From Schizochytrium sp. TIO01 (lineage: Eukaryota; Sar; Bigyra; Thraustochytrida; Thraustochytriidae), in NCBI GenBank assembly GCA_004764695.1, contig SMSO01000034.1, positions 389,501 to 453,500 of the forward strand: a stretch of DNA of 64,000 bases, given 5' to 3'. Shown piece after piece: positions 39,897 through 49,988 of the stretch. The position numbers and the translations under genes were made by a program. The notes below the pieces were generated by a model, which worked only from the letters and a program-made list of their open reading frames with translations, was not told where the DNA came from and searched no databases. The first letter of the stretch is position 1. Every line of letters begins with the position of its first letter.

Positions 39897-42800
39897 TGCT
39901 GGTTTCGAATTTATCTACGGGCCCATCCTGTAACTCGGGGGCAATATACCGAGGCGTTGCTTGAAGAGACGTGTAAGTTACTGTTCGATTTGCAACTTTA
40001 ATGCCGTCAAAATCACCAATCAATGGTGTTCCGTTGCGTGTGAGGAAGATGTTCTCTGGTTTGATGTCGCAGTGCACAACCCCATGGTCGTGTAAATCTG
40101 CTACGCCTAGAAGTAGGCCTGTCGCAAGACGATCACGAGATGCTTTGCCTTCGTCAGGATAATCTTGAATCCAACGCGCTAAGTCACCTTGCTCGTAGAA
40201 AGGCATAACGATGCAGCCACGCGGTGGGACTCCAGGTGTCATGTCGATGAAAGCACCCCGAATATGTATTACGTGTTGGGAAATCACGTGCCCTAGATTT
40301 GCAACTTGTTTATAGAATTTCTCGGACTGACCTGAATGCTCGAGCTGAAATTGCTTTATAACTAGGGCGTTGCCATTATCATCAAGAACCTTTTGTACCG
40401 TCTTACCGCCTCTAGAAGCAAGAGGCTCCCCAACAGGCTGGAAGTCTGTGATTTCGACATTCGCCAACCAAAGATCTGAGCAAGCCACTTCGAAAACACC
40501 CTCTGTACTTACATGTAGCCTTTCTAACCAGTCTTCGTCCTTCAGTAGCTCTGGGTAGTGTTCTTGTGCGTGTTGCAGAATTTCCGCAAGCTTATGACGA
40601 TACACTTTACTCAGCTCAATAGGTGTCCCTTTGGATAGGATTTCCTCTTGTTTCGCGATTCGATCTCTAAAGTATACTCGACCATCCTCTGTTTCCTCTT
40701 CTTCAAGGTCATGTTTGGCTCTTTTTAAAATATTCATTGCCTTTCGTGAAGCAGCAAGTGCCTTCTCAATTTTCTCAATTGTTGATAAGTTCGGTTTGAT
40801 TGAACCCAAACGGATGGAGACGTACATCGCATCGAATTCTTCTCGCGAAATGATACTGCCCGGTTCAAAATTTGTGGTATTTCCATCTAAGTTTTCAACA
40901 CGACAGAGTATTGAGTTGATGGCCCACAGTATCTCCAATGCCTCAGCTGCAACTGCATCTTCTTTCAGGACTTTTAGCTCATCTCGAAGAGCCTTTCGAA
41001 GCTCCAACAGCTCATGCTGCAGTTCTGTGGCCTTTTCGGGCGTCCTGAGGGCAACGCGGAATGCGTTGTCAAGCCCTAACTGAGATACCCGCTCTATGAC
41101 GTTTTCAACCGCTTGTTTGCTTCGTTGCTCAGCTGTTCCACCTTCCCCGCTCAACTTCAGCTTGTATTCTTGAATGCACTTATCCGTCCGAGCAGCAAGT
41201 TCTTGGCAGTGTTTGAAATCATCTGCAGCTGCATTTTGAGTAGCTGACACATTACCGAAATTGAAGTACCCTATCGAACTTGCAAGTTTCGCTTTGAATT
41301 CGCGTACCGCATTCTCACCATCTCCATCGCTGCCCTCACGAATCCAGGGATGAACGTCTTCTAGAAGTTCTCGTAGGAGTTCTCTTTCTGCGTCCCGAGC
41401 CTCGATGAGACCGGACAAGTCAACCTGAGTACTTTCCCTAATTTGATCTTGCAAGTTCTGCAAGCTTTCTTTACATCTCCTCATGTTACCAGAAACTTGT
41501 CGCAATTTAACTTGCCCAAAGTAGTTTTGAACTGCCGGTCCTATGAACTCCTCCAGCAAAGCAACCCTGGCGCTTTCTCTCCTCTTATCAAGGCTATTAC
41601 GAAAACCTGCAATCTCCTCGGCGAGTTGCATCACATCAAAGAAGCTTGCATTGGCGCCTTGCTGTAGTCCTAATTTCGGAGACGCTGGCTCCCTGGCATG
41701 AGTGCTCTTCATCTCTCTTCGATTGCTCTGCCGCCTTCTCCCAAACGTAAACGCGGGTCCCTGAGATGCTGGCACCGTATCGACGAAGTTTATGTTGACT
41801 CTCTCCTTGATTTCTTGGAATGAAAAACCACTGGACGCAGCTACTCTCTGGGAAGAGCTCACCGTGTCTGGAACGTTTGTATTTCCTCTGTCTCCTGATG
41901 GGAAAATGTACGTAGCTACTCCAAACGAACAGAGACTTGGCGATGATTTCCTGTGGAAAGTTTGTCCTACCGTATCGATGAAGTTTATGTTGACTCTCTC
42001 CTTCATTTTTTGGAATGAAAAACCACTGAACGCAGCTACTCTCTGGGAAGAGCTCACCGTGTCTGGAACGTTTGTATTTCCTCTGTCTCCTGATGGGAAA
42101 ATGTACGTTTCTCTCTCTATATCTATAACAAGCCCGTCTAACCAGCCTTGGAAATCTACGTCTGGGGAATTGATGTCCTCTCCAAAAAGGCACACCTTTG
42201 CAAACAATTCTTCAGGTGTTAATAAATGTTTTTGAATAAAACAGGTAAATGCCAATCTGCGACTGTTTTGGGTGTCACTTAAATCACACCTGCGCCACGT
42301 TAATCAAATTAGCAGAGCATCTGTTAGAATCAAATCAGCGCATGAGAATGTGGTTAACCTCAGAACTTCACCGAGGATCAGAGAAACACAGGTAATCCTC
42401 TGTTGAAAAAAGAAGCGCTCACAGATGGACTCGAACTTACCAGATTTGAACAGAAGGACACGTTTGGTGCAGTGTCTTGGCAAGGGACGAAGCACCCGCA
42501 AAGCCGACGTTGTTTCCATCAAAGCTGTGAGTGACCATTACACGTTAAATAGTTGCACAAATTGGTCAGATATATGATAATGACAATGCTTTTTTATAAA
42601 AGCGCTTTCAAAAGATTTCCGATTTCCTTCTTTCATTCTCTCAGAATGAAAACCTTTCTGCCAACGAAACGTACTGTAGTATTTTCAGATTTTTGCATCT
42701 CTTTAGCCCTTTTGCAAGGGCCTTGGCGCCCTCATCATCAACTCTATTAGAGGAGAGACTGTGTTGTTTGTGGTTTGAAATGAAAACGTCAGCCAGGCGT

Positions 42801-45616
42801 TGTTAGTCTCAATCATTCTTGTACCACCACAGAACACGATGTCGCCACGACACCTAGGTCCTAGATATTTGCAAGCTGAATTAGATTTATTTTGGCATTT
42901 TATGATACTCTCCACCCTGATAAAGCTGCGAAGTGCGTGAAAGCTTCTTCAAGTTGTTATCGATCTCCACTGCTACTAAAACGCGAGCAAACGTGCTGGC
43001 GATGAAACGTACTCTAGTGTTGTCAGATTGGTGCAGCTCTTCAGCGCCTCAGCAAGAGCTTTCATATCTAGTCCACAGTAGCCAAATAAAGTACCAGAAT
43101 GTTTGAGTCTGTGTGATGTAAAATAAATGTCAAAGAACCGTGAGACAAGTCAGTTGGTGCTGTTCATTCGTGTAGATCACTCAAATCAACACTTGAATAC
43201 GCTTTGCTGACTGTTCTTCAGTGTCCGTATTTGTCATATACGTCAACTTCGGTCCTGCCGGCTTATTTTAAATCTAGGTGTGCATTTTGATCTAGTATAG
43301 TGGGAATACAAGATAGGTAAGATGAATGCGACACCCTTTTGAGAGTGTTGAGTCCACTCCCATTGCTTCTGATGCTTATGAACGTACTCTAGTGTTGTCA
43401 GATTGGTGCAGTTCTTCAGCGCCTCAGCAAGGGCCTTGGTGCCCTCAACGCCAATTCTATTAGAGGAGAGACTGTGTTGTTTGTGGTTTAGAAATGAAAA
43501 CGTCAGCCAGGTGTTGTTAGTCTCAATCATTCTTGTACCACCACAGAACACGATGTCGCCACCACACCTACGTCCTAGGTATTTGCACGCTTAGTTGGAT
43601 ATGTTGTGGCATTTTATGATACTCTCCACCCTGATACAGCTGCGAAGTGCGTGAAAGCTTCTTCAAGTTGTTATCGATCTCCACTGCTACTAAAACGCGA
43701 GCAAACGTGCTGGCGATGAAACGTACTCTAGTGTTGTCAGATTGGTGCAGTGCTTCAGTGCCTCAGCAAGGGCCTTGGTGCCCTCATCATCAACTCTATT
43801 AGAGGAGAGACTGTGTTGTTTGTGGTTTGAAATGAAAACGTCAGCCAGGCGTTGTTAGTCTCAATCATTCTTGTACCACCACAGAACACGATGTCGCCAC
43901 GACACCTAGGTCCTAGGTTTTTGCACGCTTAGTTGGATATGTTGTGGCATTTTATGATACTCTCCACCCTGATACAGCTGCGAAGTGCGTGAAAGCTTCT
44001 TCAAGTTGTTATCGATCTCCACTGCTACTAAAACGCGTGCAAACGTGCTGGCGATGAAACGTACTCTAGTGTTGTCAGATTGGTGCAGTTCTTCAGCGCC
44101 TCAGCAAGGGCCTTGGTGCCCTCAACGTCAATGCTATTAGAGGAGAGACTGTGTTGTTTGTGGTTTGAAATGAAAACGTCAGCCAGGCGTTGTTAGTCTC
44201 AATCATTCTTGTACCACCACAGAACACGATGTCGCCACGACACCTAGGTCCTAGATATTTGCTAGGTTGATTAGTCTTGTTTTGGCATAATGTGATACTC
44301 TCCACCCTGATAAAGCTGCGAAGTGCGTGAAAGCTTCTTCAAGTTGTTACCGTTCTCCACTGCTACTAAAACGCGAGCAAACGTGCTGGCGATGAAACGT
44401 ACTCTAGTGTTGTCAAATTGGTACAGCTCTTCAGTGCCTCAGCAAGGGCCTTGGTGCTCTCAGCGTCAATGTCGTTAGAGGAGAGACTGTGTTGTTTGTG
44501 GTTTAGAAATGAAAACGTCAGCCAGGTGTTGTTAGTCTCAATCATTCTTGTACCACCACAGAACACTATGTCGCCACGACACCTAGGTCCTAGGTATTTG
44601 CTAGGTTGATTAGTCTTGTTTTGGCATAATGTGATACTCTCAACGCTGATAAAGCTGCGAAGTGCGTGAAAGCGTCTTCAAGTTGTTATCGATCTCCACT
44701 GCTACTAAAACGCGAGAAAATGTGCTGGCGATGAAACGTACTCTAGTGTTGTCAGATTGGTGCAGTGCTTCAGCGCCTCAGCAAGGGCCTTGGTGCCCTC
44801 ATCATCAATTCTATTAGAGGAGAGACTGTGTTGTTTGTGGTTTAGAAATAAAAACGTCAGCCAGGTGTTGTTAGTCTCAATCATTCTTGTACCACCACAG
44901 AACACTATGTTGCCACCACACCTAGGTCCTAGGTTTTTGCACGCTTAGTTGGATATGTTGTGGCATTTTATGATACTCTCCACCCTGATACAGCTGCGAA
45001 GTGCGTGAAAGCTTCTTCAAGTTGTTATCGATCTCCACTGCTACTAAAATGCGAGAAAACGTGCTGGCGATGAAACGTACTCTAGTGTTGTCAAATTGGT
45101 ACAGCTCTTCAGTGCCTCAGCAAGGGCCTTGGTGCTCTCAGCGTCAATGTCGTTAGAGGAGAGACTGTGTTGTTTGTGGTTTAGAAATGAAAACGTCAGC
45201 CAGGTGTTGTTAGTCTCAATCATTCTTGTACCACCACAGAACACTATGTCGCCACGACACCTAGGTCCTAGGTATTTGCTAGGTTGATTAGTCTTGTTTT
45301 GGCATAATGTGATACTCTCAACGCTGATAAAGCTGCGAAGTGCGTGAAAGCGTCTTCAAGTTGTTATCGTTCTCTACTGCTACTAAAGCGCGAGAAAGCG
45401 TGCTGGCTGTGAAACGTACTCTAGCGTTTTCAGATTGTTGCATCTCTTCAGCGCATCAGCAAGAGCGTTCATATATTGTCCATCGAAGAAGGAGAAGGAG
45501 GAACCAAAACCAGAAGCGTTTCGTCCGAAGGAACCGAAACGTGAAGCGTTGTGTCCGAAGGAACCGAAACGAGAAGCGTTGCTTCTGAAGGAGGAACCAA
45601 AACCAGAATTGTTCAT
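38987..45616 (-). CDS. LRR - protein kinase - RING/IBR gene, multi-exon, with two frame breaks
   Basis: Model on the minus strand: exon 45420-45616, six 84-nt LRR exons (45081-45164, 44742-44825, 44403-44486, 44065-44148, 43727-43810, 43388-43471), then 43013-43108, 42675-42758, 42441-42524 and a long exon starting at 42289. Every junction keeps the same codon phase: each exon ends after two bases of a codon and the next supplies the third. The long exon codes a helical coiled-coil region, a kinase, and after single-base breaks near 39897 and 39550 a RING-like and an IBR-like cysteine cluster ending at 38987. The architecture reads as recognition repeats, signalling kinase and ubiquitin ligase in one chain, suggestive of an intracellular innate-immune-type or stress receptor. 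Transcription across the whole set is inferred from phase, not shown; an alternative start at 43065 could produce a shorter form. Confidence 0.6.
39897..42289 (-). CDS. Long exon: coiled-coil region and protein kinase domain
   Basis: It opens after acceptor 'gtggcgcag' at 42290, with phase matching the preceding LRR exon, and reads 'CDLSDTQNSRRLAFTCF'. A 66-residue segment containing 'YIFPSGDRGNTNVPDTVSSS' occurs twice in tandem. Residues ~200-560 are helical and Glu/Lys/Leu-rich, probably coiled coil. The kinase follows: Lys in 'NALVIKQF', hinge 'CIVMPFYEQGDL', catalytic loop 'VVHCDIKPENIFL' (HCD in place of HRD), 'IGDFDG' for DFG, and 'PRYIAPEL' as the APE region. All catalytic residues are present, so it could be active. 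The frame is broken one base before 'MDMYSVGVVLDD', which is the next kinase segment in the neighbouring frame. Confidence 0.8.
42441..45616 (-). repeat. Tandem array of single-LRR exons and near-identical introns
   Basis: Units of 338-339 bp each contain one 84-nt exon flanked by 'cacacag|' and '|gtacgttt', plus ~254 bp of intron. The exon codes a 28-residue ribonuclease-inhibitor-type LRR of the form 'LSSNRIGVEGTKALAEALKN' + 'CTNLTTLD'. Exons at 45081 and 44403 code the same peptide ('LSSNDIDAESTKALAEALKS'...), implying duplication of a 678-bp dimer. Introns are as conserved as exons, pointing to recent unequal exchange. Older, diverged units are at 42675 ('LSSNRVDDEGAKALAKGLKR') and 42441 ('FDGNNVGFAGASSLAKTL'). 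Confidence 0.85.
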
Positions 45617-47388
45617 CCTGTGTGATGTTAAATAAATGTTAACAAGCCGTGAGACAAGTCAGTTGGTGCTGTTCACTCTTGAAAATCATTCCAAATCAAC
45701 ACTACAATACGCTTTGGTGACTGTTCTTCAGTGTCCGTATTTGTCATATACGTCAACTTCAGTGCTGCTGGCTTCTTTTAAATCTGAAGAGATTGCTAAT
45801 CTAATAAGCACTTACATCACCTCCGTGGTGCTCTCACAAATTTCCTCGATTTTCTTTGCCGTGAGCATCGTGCTACAGTCTCTGCTTTGAGCAAACTTGC
45901 CACACTGATTGATGTCCCTCTGCTTTAAATTCAGATTCTTCCCTTGTCAGAAGAAGAAAGACCTCACAAGAACTCTGCGTGATGCTGAGCGAGCGCCTTT
46001 GGAACGCAAGGCTTGCTTTCAAGCACTAGAGTAGCACAGCGCTTGATCGTTGCAGATTTGTCGCATTCATTCAGTACTTTGCGCTGAGAATTCTCAATGC
46101 TAGCTTTGACGAGACTAAATATCCTGTATTTACTTTCCTTTAAAAGGTCCGTTGAGTCAATTTTTTCTGAGAGCGCAAGGAGTCAAACTGGATTTTGGAC
46201 AAAGGTAGTCAAGATAACCTTACGCTTTAGCTGAGCAAGACCATAGGCGCCTACATAGAAGACTTGTGCATTTGGTGAATGCGCGTATTGACGAGAGTCT
46301 CTTGTGGATTTACTGCAGCTTTGAAATTGGGGAGTAGTGTGTTATGATGTTTTTGAACTGCTATTCGTTAATAGAAGCAACCCAAGGGTTTTCGAAATAG
46401 ATGTTCTTTTAAGGTGGATATCTGTTCTTTTAAGGTGGTTGCTTGTGTTGATCTTCTTTTCAGTCTAATCAACTCTCTTCCTTAGTAGCTACACAACACA
46501 TACATTTTGAGAACACGCTATATCCTCCTAAAATGTGCTGCTTGATAGCCAGCACAGTAGTTGGATTAAACCAGTCTATGGCACCGCTTGGCATCTGCGT
46601 TAACGTCAAAGCTAAAGCCACAAGTCTGCTCGTAGATATAAGTTAGTCTGATTTTGGCAGTTCCAGGTTCTTCGAGGTATAGATTTATAGATAAATGTAT
46701 AAATCTCTAAGCTAAGTAAGAAACATCAGTTTGTACACCTGGCGCCGCAAACTTAAGATGTTATCGATTGGTCTCGTGATCGCAGCGTGAACAAGAGGTA
46801 CATGACCACCATCATCGCCATTCGCTAAACCGCACTCTCCCTCGCTCACACACAGTGTCCAGTTTACAGAACTCTTACAGAACTCCCAAGGAACCTGCAA
46901 ATCAAGCATTCACCAATTTATTTATTTCTGCCTCGTCGTCGATGGTTTTGGGTTGTCGCTTATGTCACTCATACCTTTCAAGATTCTTGTACGTGGGTCG
47001 GCGGCAGGGAGGTGACTGGCTAGCTGCGAAGATGTGTGCTTCACATGATGCGCTTGCTAAACTTAGTTTTCTCGCATTGCACTTCCAATTGGATTGCCAT
47101 AGTGTCTCGATAGTAAAAGGGAGTCATTAGTTAACTTCTTGTTGTTGTTGTTGTTGTTGTTGTTGATGTTGTGAGAATTACCATGCTCACTCACCTTTGC
47201 ACGAAGTACCAGCCTCTGGTCTCGGCACATCATCTTGCTTCGAGTCCGCAGCGTCTACGTCCACGCCTGTGCCAGCGATAACTTCACTGCGAGGAGGGAA
47301 GCCACGCGTGCTCCTCCTCGGACTGTGACTCGCGATTCGACGAAGACGTTCAGGAAAGAGAGACTTCGCAACACATTTATTCGTGGCC
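45617..47388. other. Intergenic region upstream of the LRR gene
   Basis: Positions ~45617-45790 are closely similar to 43109-43268, including 'tgagacaagtcagttggtgc' and 'gtgtccgtatttgtcatata', so they are a duplicated 5' region of the LRR locus. The rest (1.5 kb) has a short direct repeat 'gttcttttaaggtgg' at about 46401-46438 and a (TTG)n tract at 47139-47164. No gene is supported. Confidence 0.45.
47139..47164 (+). repeat. (TTG)n microsatellite
   Basis: About eight perfect units of ttg, shortly upstream of the gene at 47389. Confidence 0.8.
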
Positions 47389-49443
47389 ATGGAAGATCTC
47401 AGCGCCGTCGCTGTAGGGGACCAGGGAGCCGAAAAAGCTTGGATGTACAAGTATACACAGTCCAAAAGACCATCTGGCGAGCAGTTATTGAGGCTTAGAG
47501 CAACTAGCACTTCCTCAAGTTCGTCCAACTTGCCTGCGTCGCCTTCAGCGGCTTCGTCGTCGGCACCAAATTTGGAAAATACCCGAAGGAATGATCATTT
47601 TGGCGAAGAGAGGTTTCTAGACGACTGCATCTTTGATGATATCTTTGAAGGAAATGGAGAATTACTTGAGTTCACGGAGGATATCAACGTACCTCAGTCA
47701 GCTTCATCAAGCTGGCAGGAGTCCAATGGACACAAGGGAGACATCCCTCTCAGAAGCGATGCCGAGTGCCAACAACGATTTGCGAGCAACCCCTTCGAGC
47801 AAGCATTTGAGCTGATCATGGCTGCTTTGGAAGGAAACTTTCACAAAGAGATACCTGTCCGTATGGCAGCCTCCCCTGTACCAAAGGATGTTGCGTGCTT
47901 TTACGTCGTCCCTGCAATTGAAGAGCAAGAGAACAAGATGATAGAAGAGCCAGAACTTGTGAGCGTCAAATACCAGAGCTTTGCAAGTGGTAAAGTCTGG
48001 TGGTCTCCACGTACAGGCGGCCATTCAGGTGTTGTGGCAAGGGCAATGAACCGTGGTGTTCGCATATCAGGAACTTTGGGTGAAAAGCATGGTTTCACTG
48101 GCCGATGGTTCTCGCTAGTGAACAGGAGCAACTTGCAAGACACAGTTAAAGGTGCGAAGTGCCGCTCCGCAGTTTCACACGGCGCGCCATCATTAGTATT
48201 TATGTGGCAGAATTCTCATTCAGCAAAGCATGTGCCTAAGATACCTGTTCGTGTCTGTGTCCCACAATACATGTCGCCAGTTTTACCAGAAATAAAGGAA
48301 ATCGTTGAGAATAACAAAGTCTGTGGTAAGGCCGTGCAAGATAGTCAAGCTTCACCCCAAGAAAATGTTGATGCCACGTTAATATCCCATGGTGGAAGCT
48401 ATGGATCTGACTCAAGTTTCACAGAGTCAAAGTTTCTTCAACGGTATGAAGAACTCCCCTTCACAAAACCCCGTGGAATGGAGCTAATAAGCGAAGCTGA
48501 TGGGTTTGTAAATATTTACAGCGCCCTACACGTAAGAGGAAAGTCGGTAGTGGCAGGCAATGCCCATACAGCGTCTATCAGCACACAGGGGAGTCTTCGT
48601 GCTATGCAAGGTATCCATGGCCTCTTAACTACCTCACCGAAGATGGCAGATTATGCAGAATGGTTCGAATTGATGGATCAACATGACAAGGTTGGCCCAG
48701 GAGATGTCGTGCAGTTACGGTCGCCTCAGCAGCGCGTGAGTAAGAGCACTTCAGGTTACGGCCCGCTTTTAGTGGTTAGTACATCGCCATCGATAGCTGC
48801 AGGGGTGCCAGAGTCTCGGAGGAAGCAACTCCGGGGTGTTCTATGCGGTTTCCTAGGGCAAGTCCCTGTCAAATGTATGGGGCCTGTTGAATGCGGCGAT
48901 CTTTTGGTCCCTAGCGGCCTTCATGATGGATTCGCGATTGCTGGGCGACGTTCGCACGCTGACCAGATCCAGCCTTTAGGATATGCAATGGAAACTTGTG
49001 GTGATGGTGAGCACATGCTCAATTGCCTTGTTCGATGGGATTCTGATCCACGGTGGAAGATTCTTCGGGAGCAGCGCATCTCCGAGCTACATTACAAGTG
49101 GTATTGGGAAGTATTACCTAAACATGCCGTGAGTATTCTTGTCCGCTTCATTTTGCTTAAATCATCTGCCATCGAGCCGACTTTTAGTACGACAACAGCT
49201 TTTTATGGGCTGGGCATGGAGTGTTGCTTGGTAGCAGTCCTTGTGTTAACCGAGCGAATAACTGGTCGTTGGGTCCAAACAAAACCTTTCTTGTCTATAT
49301 ACAAAACGTTCATGAGTATGTATCTGCTCTCGCAAACTTTTTCTGGTTGTAGTGGCTCTGAAAATGTTTCACCGCAAGATTTGTCAAAGCTCGGACTTGA
49401 TATTGGATTTTTACTTATTGATATAGGGTTTCGCCTCCTTTGA
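47389..49443 (+). CDS. Large protein with 'GDLLVPSG' (Peptidase_G2/IMC-like) C-terminal module
   Basis: 684 residues from the ATG at 47389 ('gccATGG' context). The N-terminal ~120 residues are Ser/Ala-rich and disordered. Around 185-225 lies 'VWWSPRTGGHSGVVARAMNR'. The region ~405-530 has 'ADYAEWFELMD', 'LLVVSTSPSIAAGVPE', 'GFLGQVPVKCMGPVECGDLL' and 'VPSGLHDGFA', an order reminiscent of autoproteolytic Peptidase_G2 / IMC-type domains. In those, a 'G..V.GDLLVPSG..DG.A' strand pair is common. I cannot confirm the family. The last ~100 residues after 'LHYKWYWEVLPKHA' turn hydrophobic. A strong donor ('catgcc|gtgagt' at ~49132) suggests the real gene may splice out of this frame there. Confidence 0.65.
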   Translation: MEDLSAVAVGDQGAEKAWMYKYTQSKRPSGEQLLRLRATSTSSSSSNLPASPSAASSSAPNLENTRRNDHFGEERFLDDCIFDDIFEGNGELLEFTEDINVPQSASSSWQESNGHKGDIPLRSDAECQQRFASNPFEQAFELIMAALEGNFHKEIPVRMAASPVPKDVACFYVVPAIEEQENKMIEEPELVSVKYQSFASGKVWWSPRTGGHSGVVARAMNRGVRISGTLGEKHGFTGRWFSLVNRSNLQDTVKGAKCRSAVSHGAPSLVFMWQNSHSAKHVPKIPVRVCVPQYMSPVLPEIKEIVENNKVCGKAVQDSQASPQENVDATLISHGGSYGSDSSFTESKFLQRYEELPFTKPRGMELISEADGFVNIYSALHVRGKSVVAGNAHTASISTQGSLRAMQGIHGLLTTSPKMADYAEWFELMDQHDKVGPGDVVQLRSPQQRVSKSTSGYGPLLVVSTSPSIAAGVPESRRKQLRGVLCGFLGQVPVKCMGPVECGDLLVPSGLHDGFAIAGRRSHADQIQPLGYAMETCGDGEHMLNCLVRWDSDPRWKILREQRISELHYKWYWEVLPKHAVSILVRFILLKSSAIEPTFSTTTAFYGLGMECCLVAVLVLTERITGRWVQTKPFLSIYKTFMSMYLLSQTFSGCSGSENVSPQDLSKLGLDIGFLLIDIGFRLL

Positions 49444-49988
49444 TATCTCATATGGCGGTCGCTTTTGTAGGGTAAATCATTTCTCTCGAAGTTTACTCTA
49501 TTTTAGTAGGAGAATGTTCAGGATGTCATGTCACAACTTTTAATGTACGTAATCGGCACATATTTAACATTCTACTTAAGGAGTACAATTTAGCTTGCCT
49601 CTATCTAACATGATTTAATTCATGTTATAGTTGTGCGTCCTATGTATGTATATTCAAAAATGATTTTTATTTCTTTGATGATCTTTTCGTTTTATATTTC
49701 TCTTTGTGAATACCAAAGAAAAACAAAGAAGTTGGTGAATTTTATGAGAAAGATATTTATTTTCGAAATGAGGGGAACATAGAGGAGTAACGAGATGTTA
49801 TAGCTCGTCATACAGTATTACGTGGGTGATGTGCAAAATAGCTAGAGACGTCCAAAGCAACGCTCTTGACAGTAGAAGAACAATTTAGTGCCACATAATT
49901 GCTTTCCTTAAAGGAAAATATATAAAAGTAGCTTGTCCTAGGTTTTCGTTTGAAATAAATTGCCGAGAAAAGAGGAAAAATCAGCATA
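49444..49988. other. Convergent intergenic region
   Basis: 0.55 kb, very AT-rich, between two 3' ends; no gene seen. Confidence 0.5.

Noticed and set aside
44418-45287. Repeated 63-codon plus-strand frames across the LRR array
   Set aside because: They are antisense to the LRR exons and repeat only because the array repeats.
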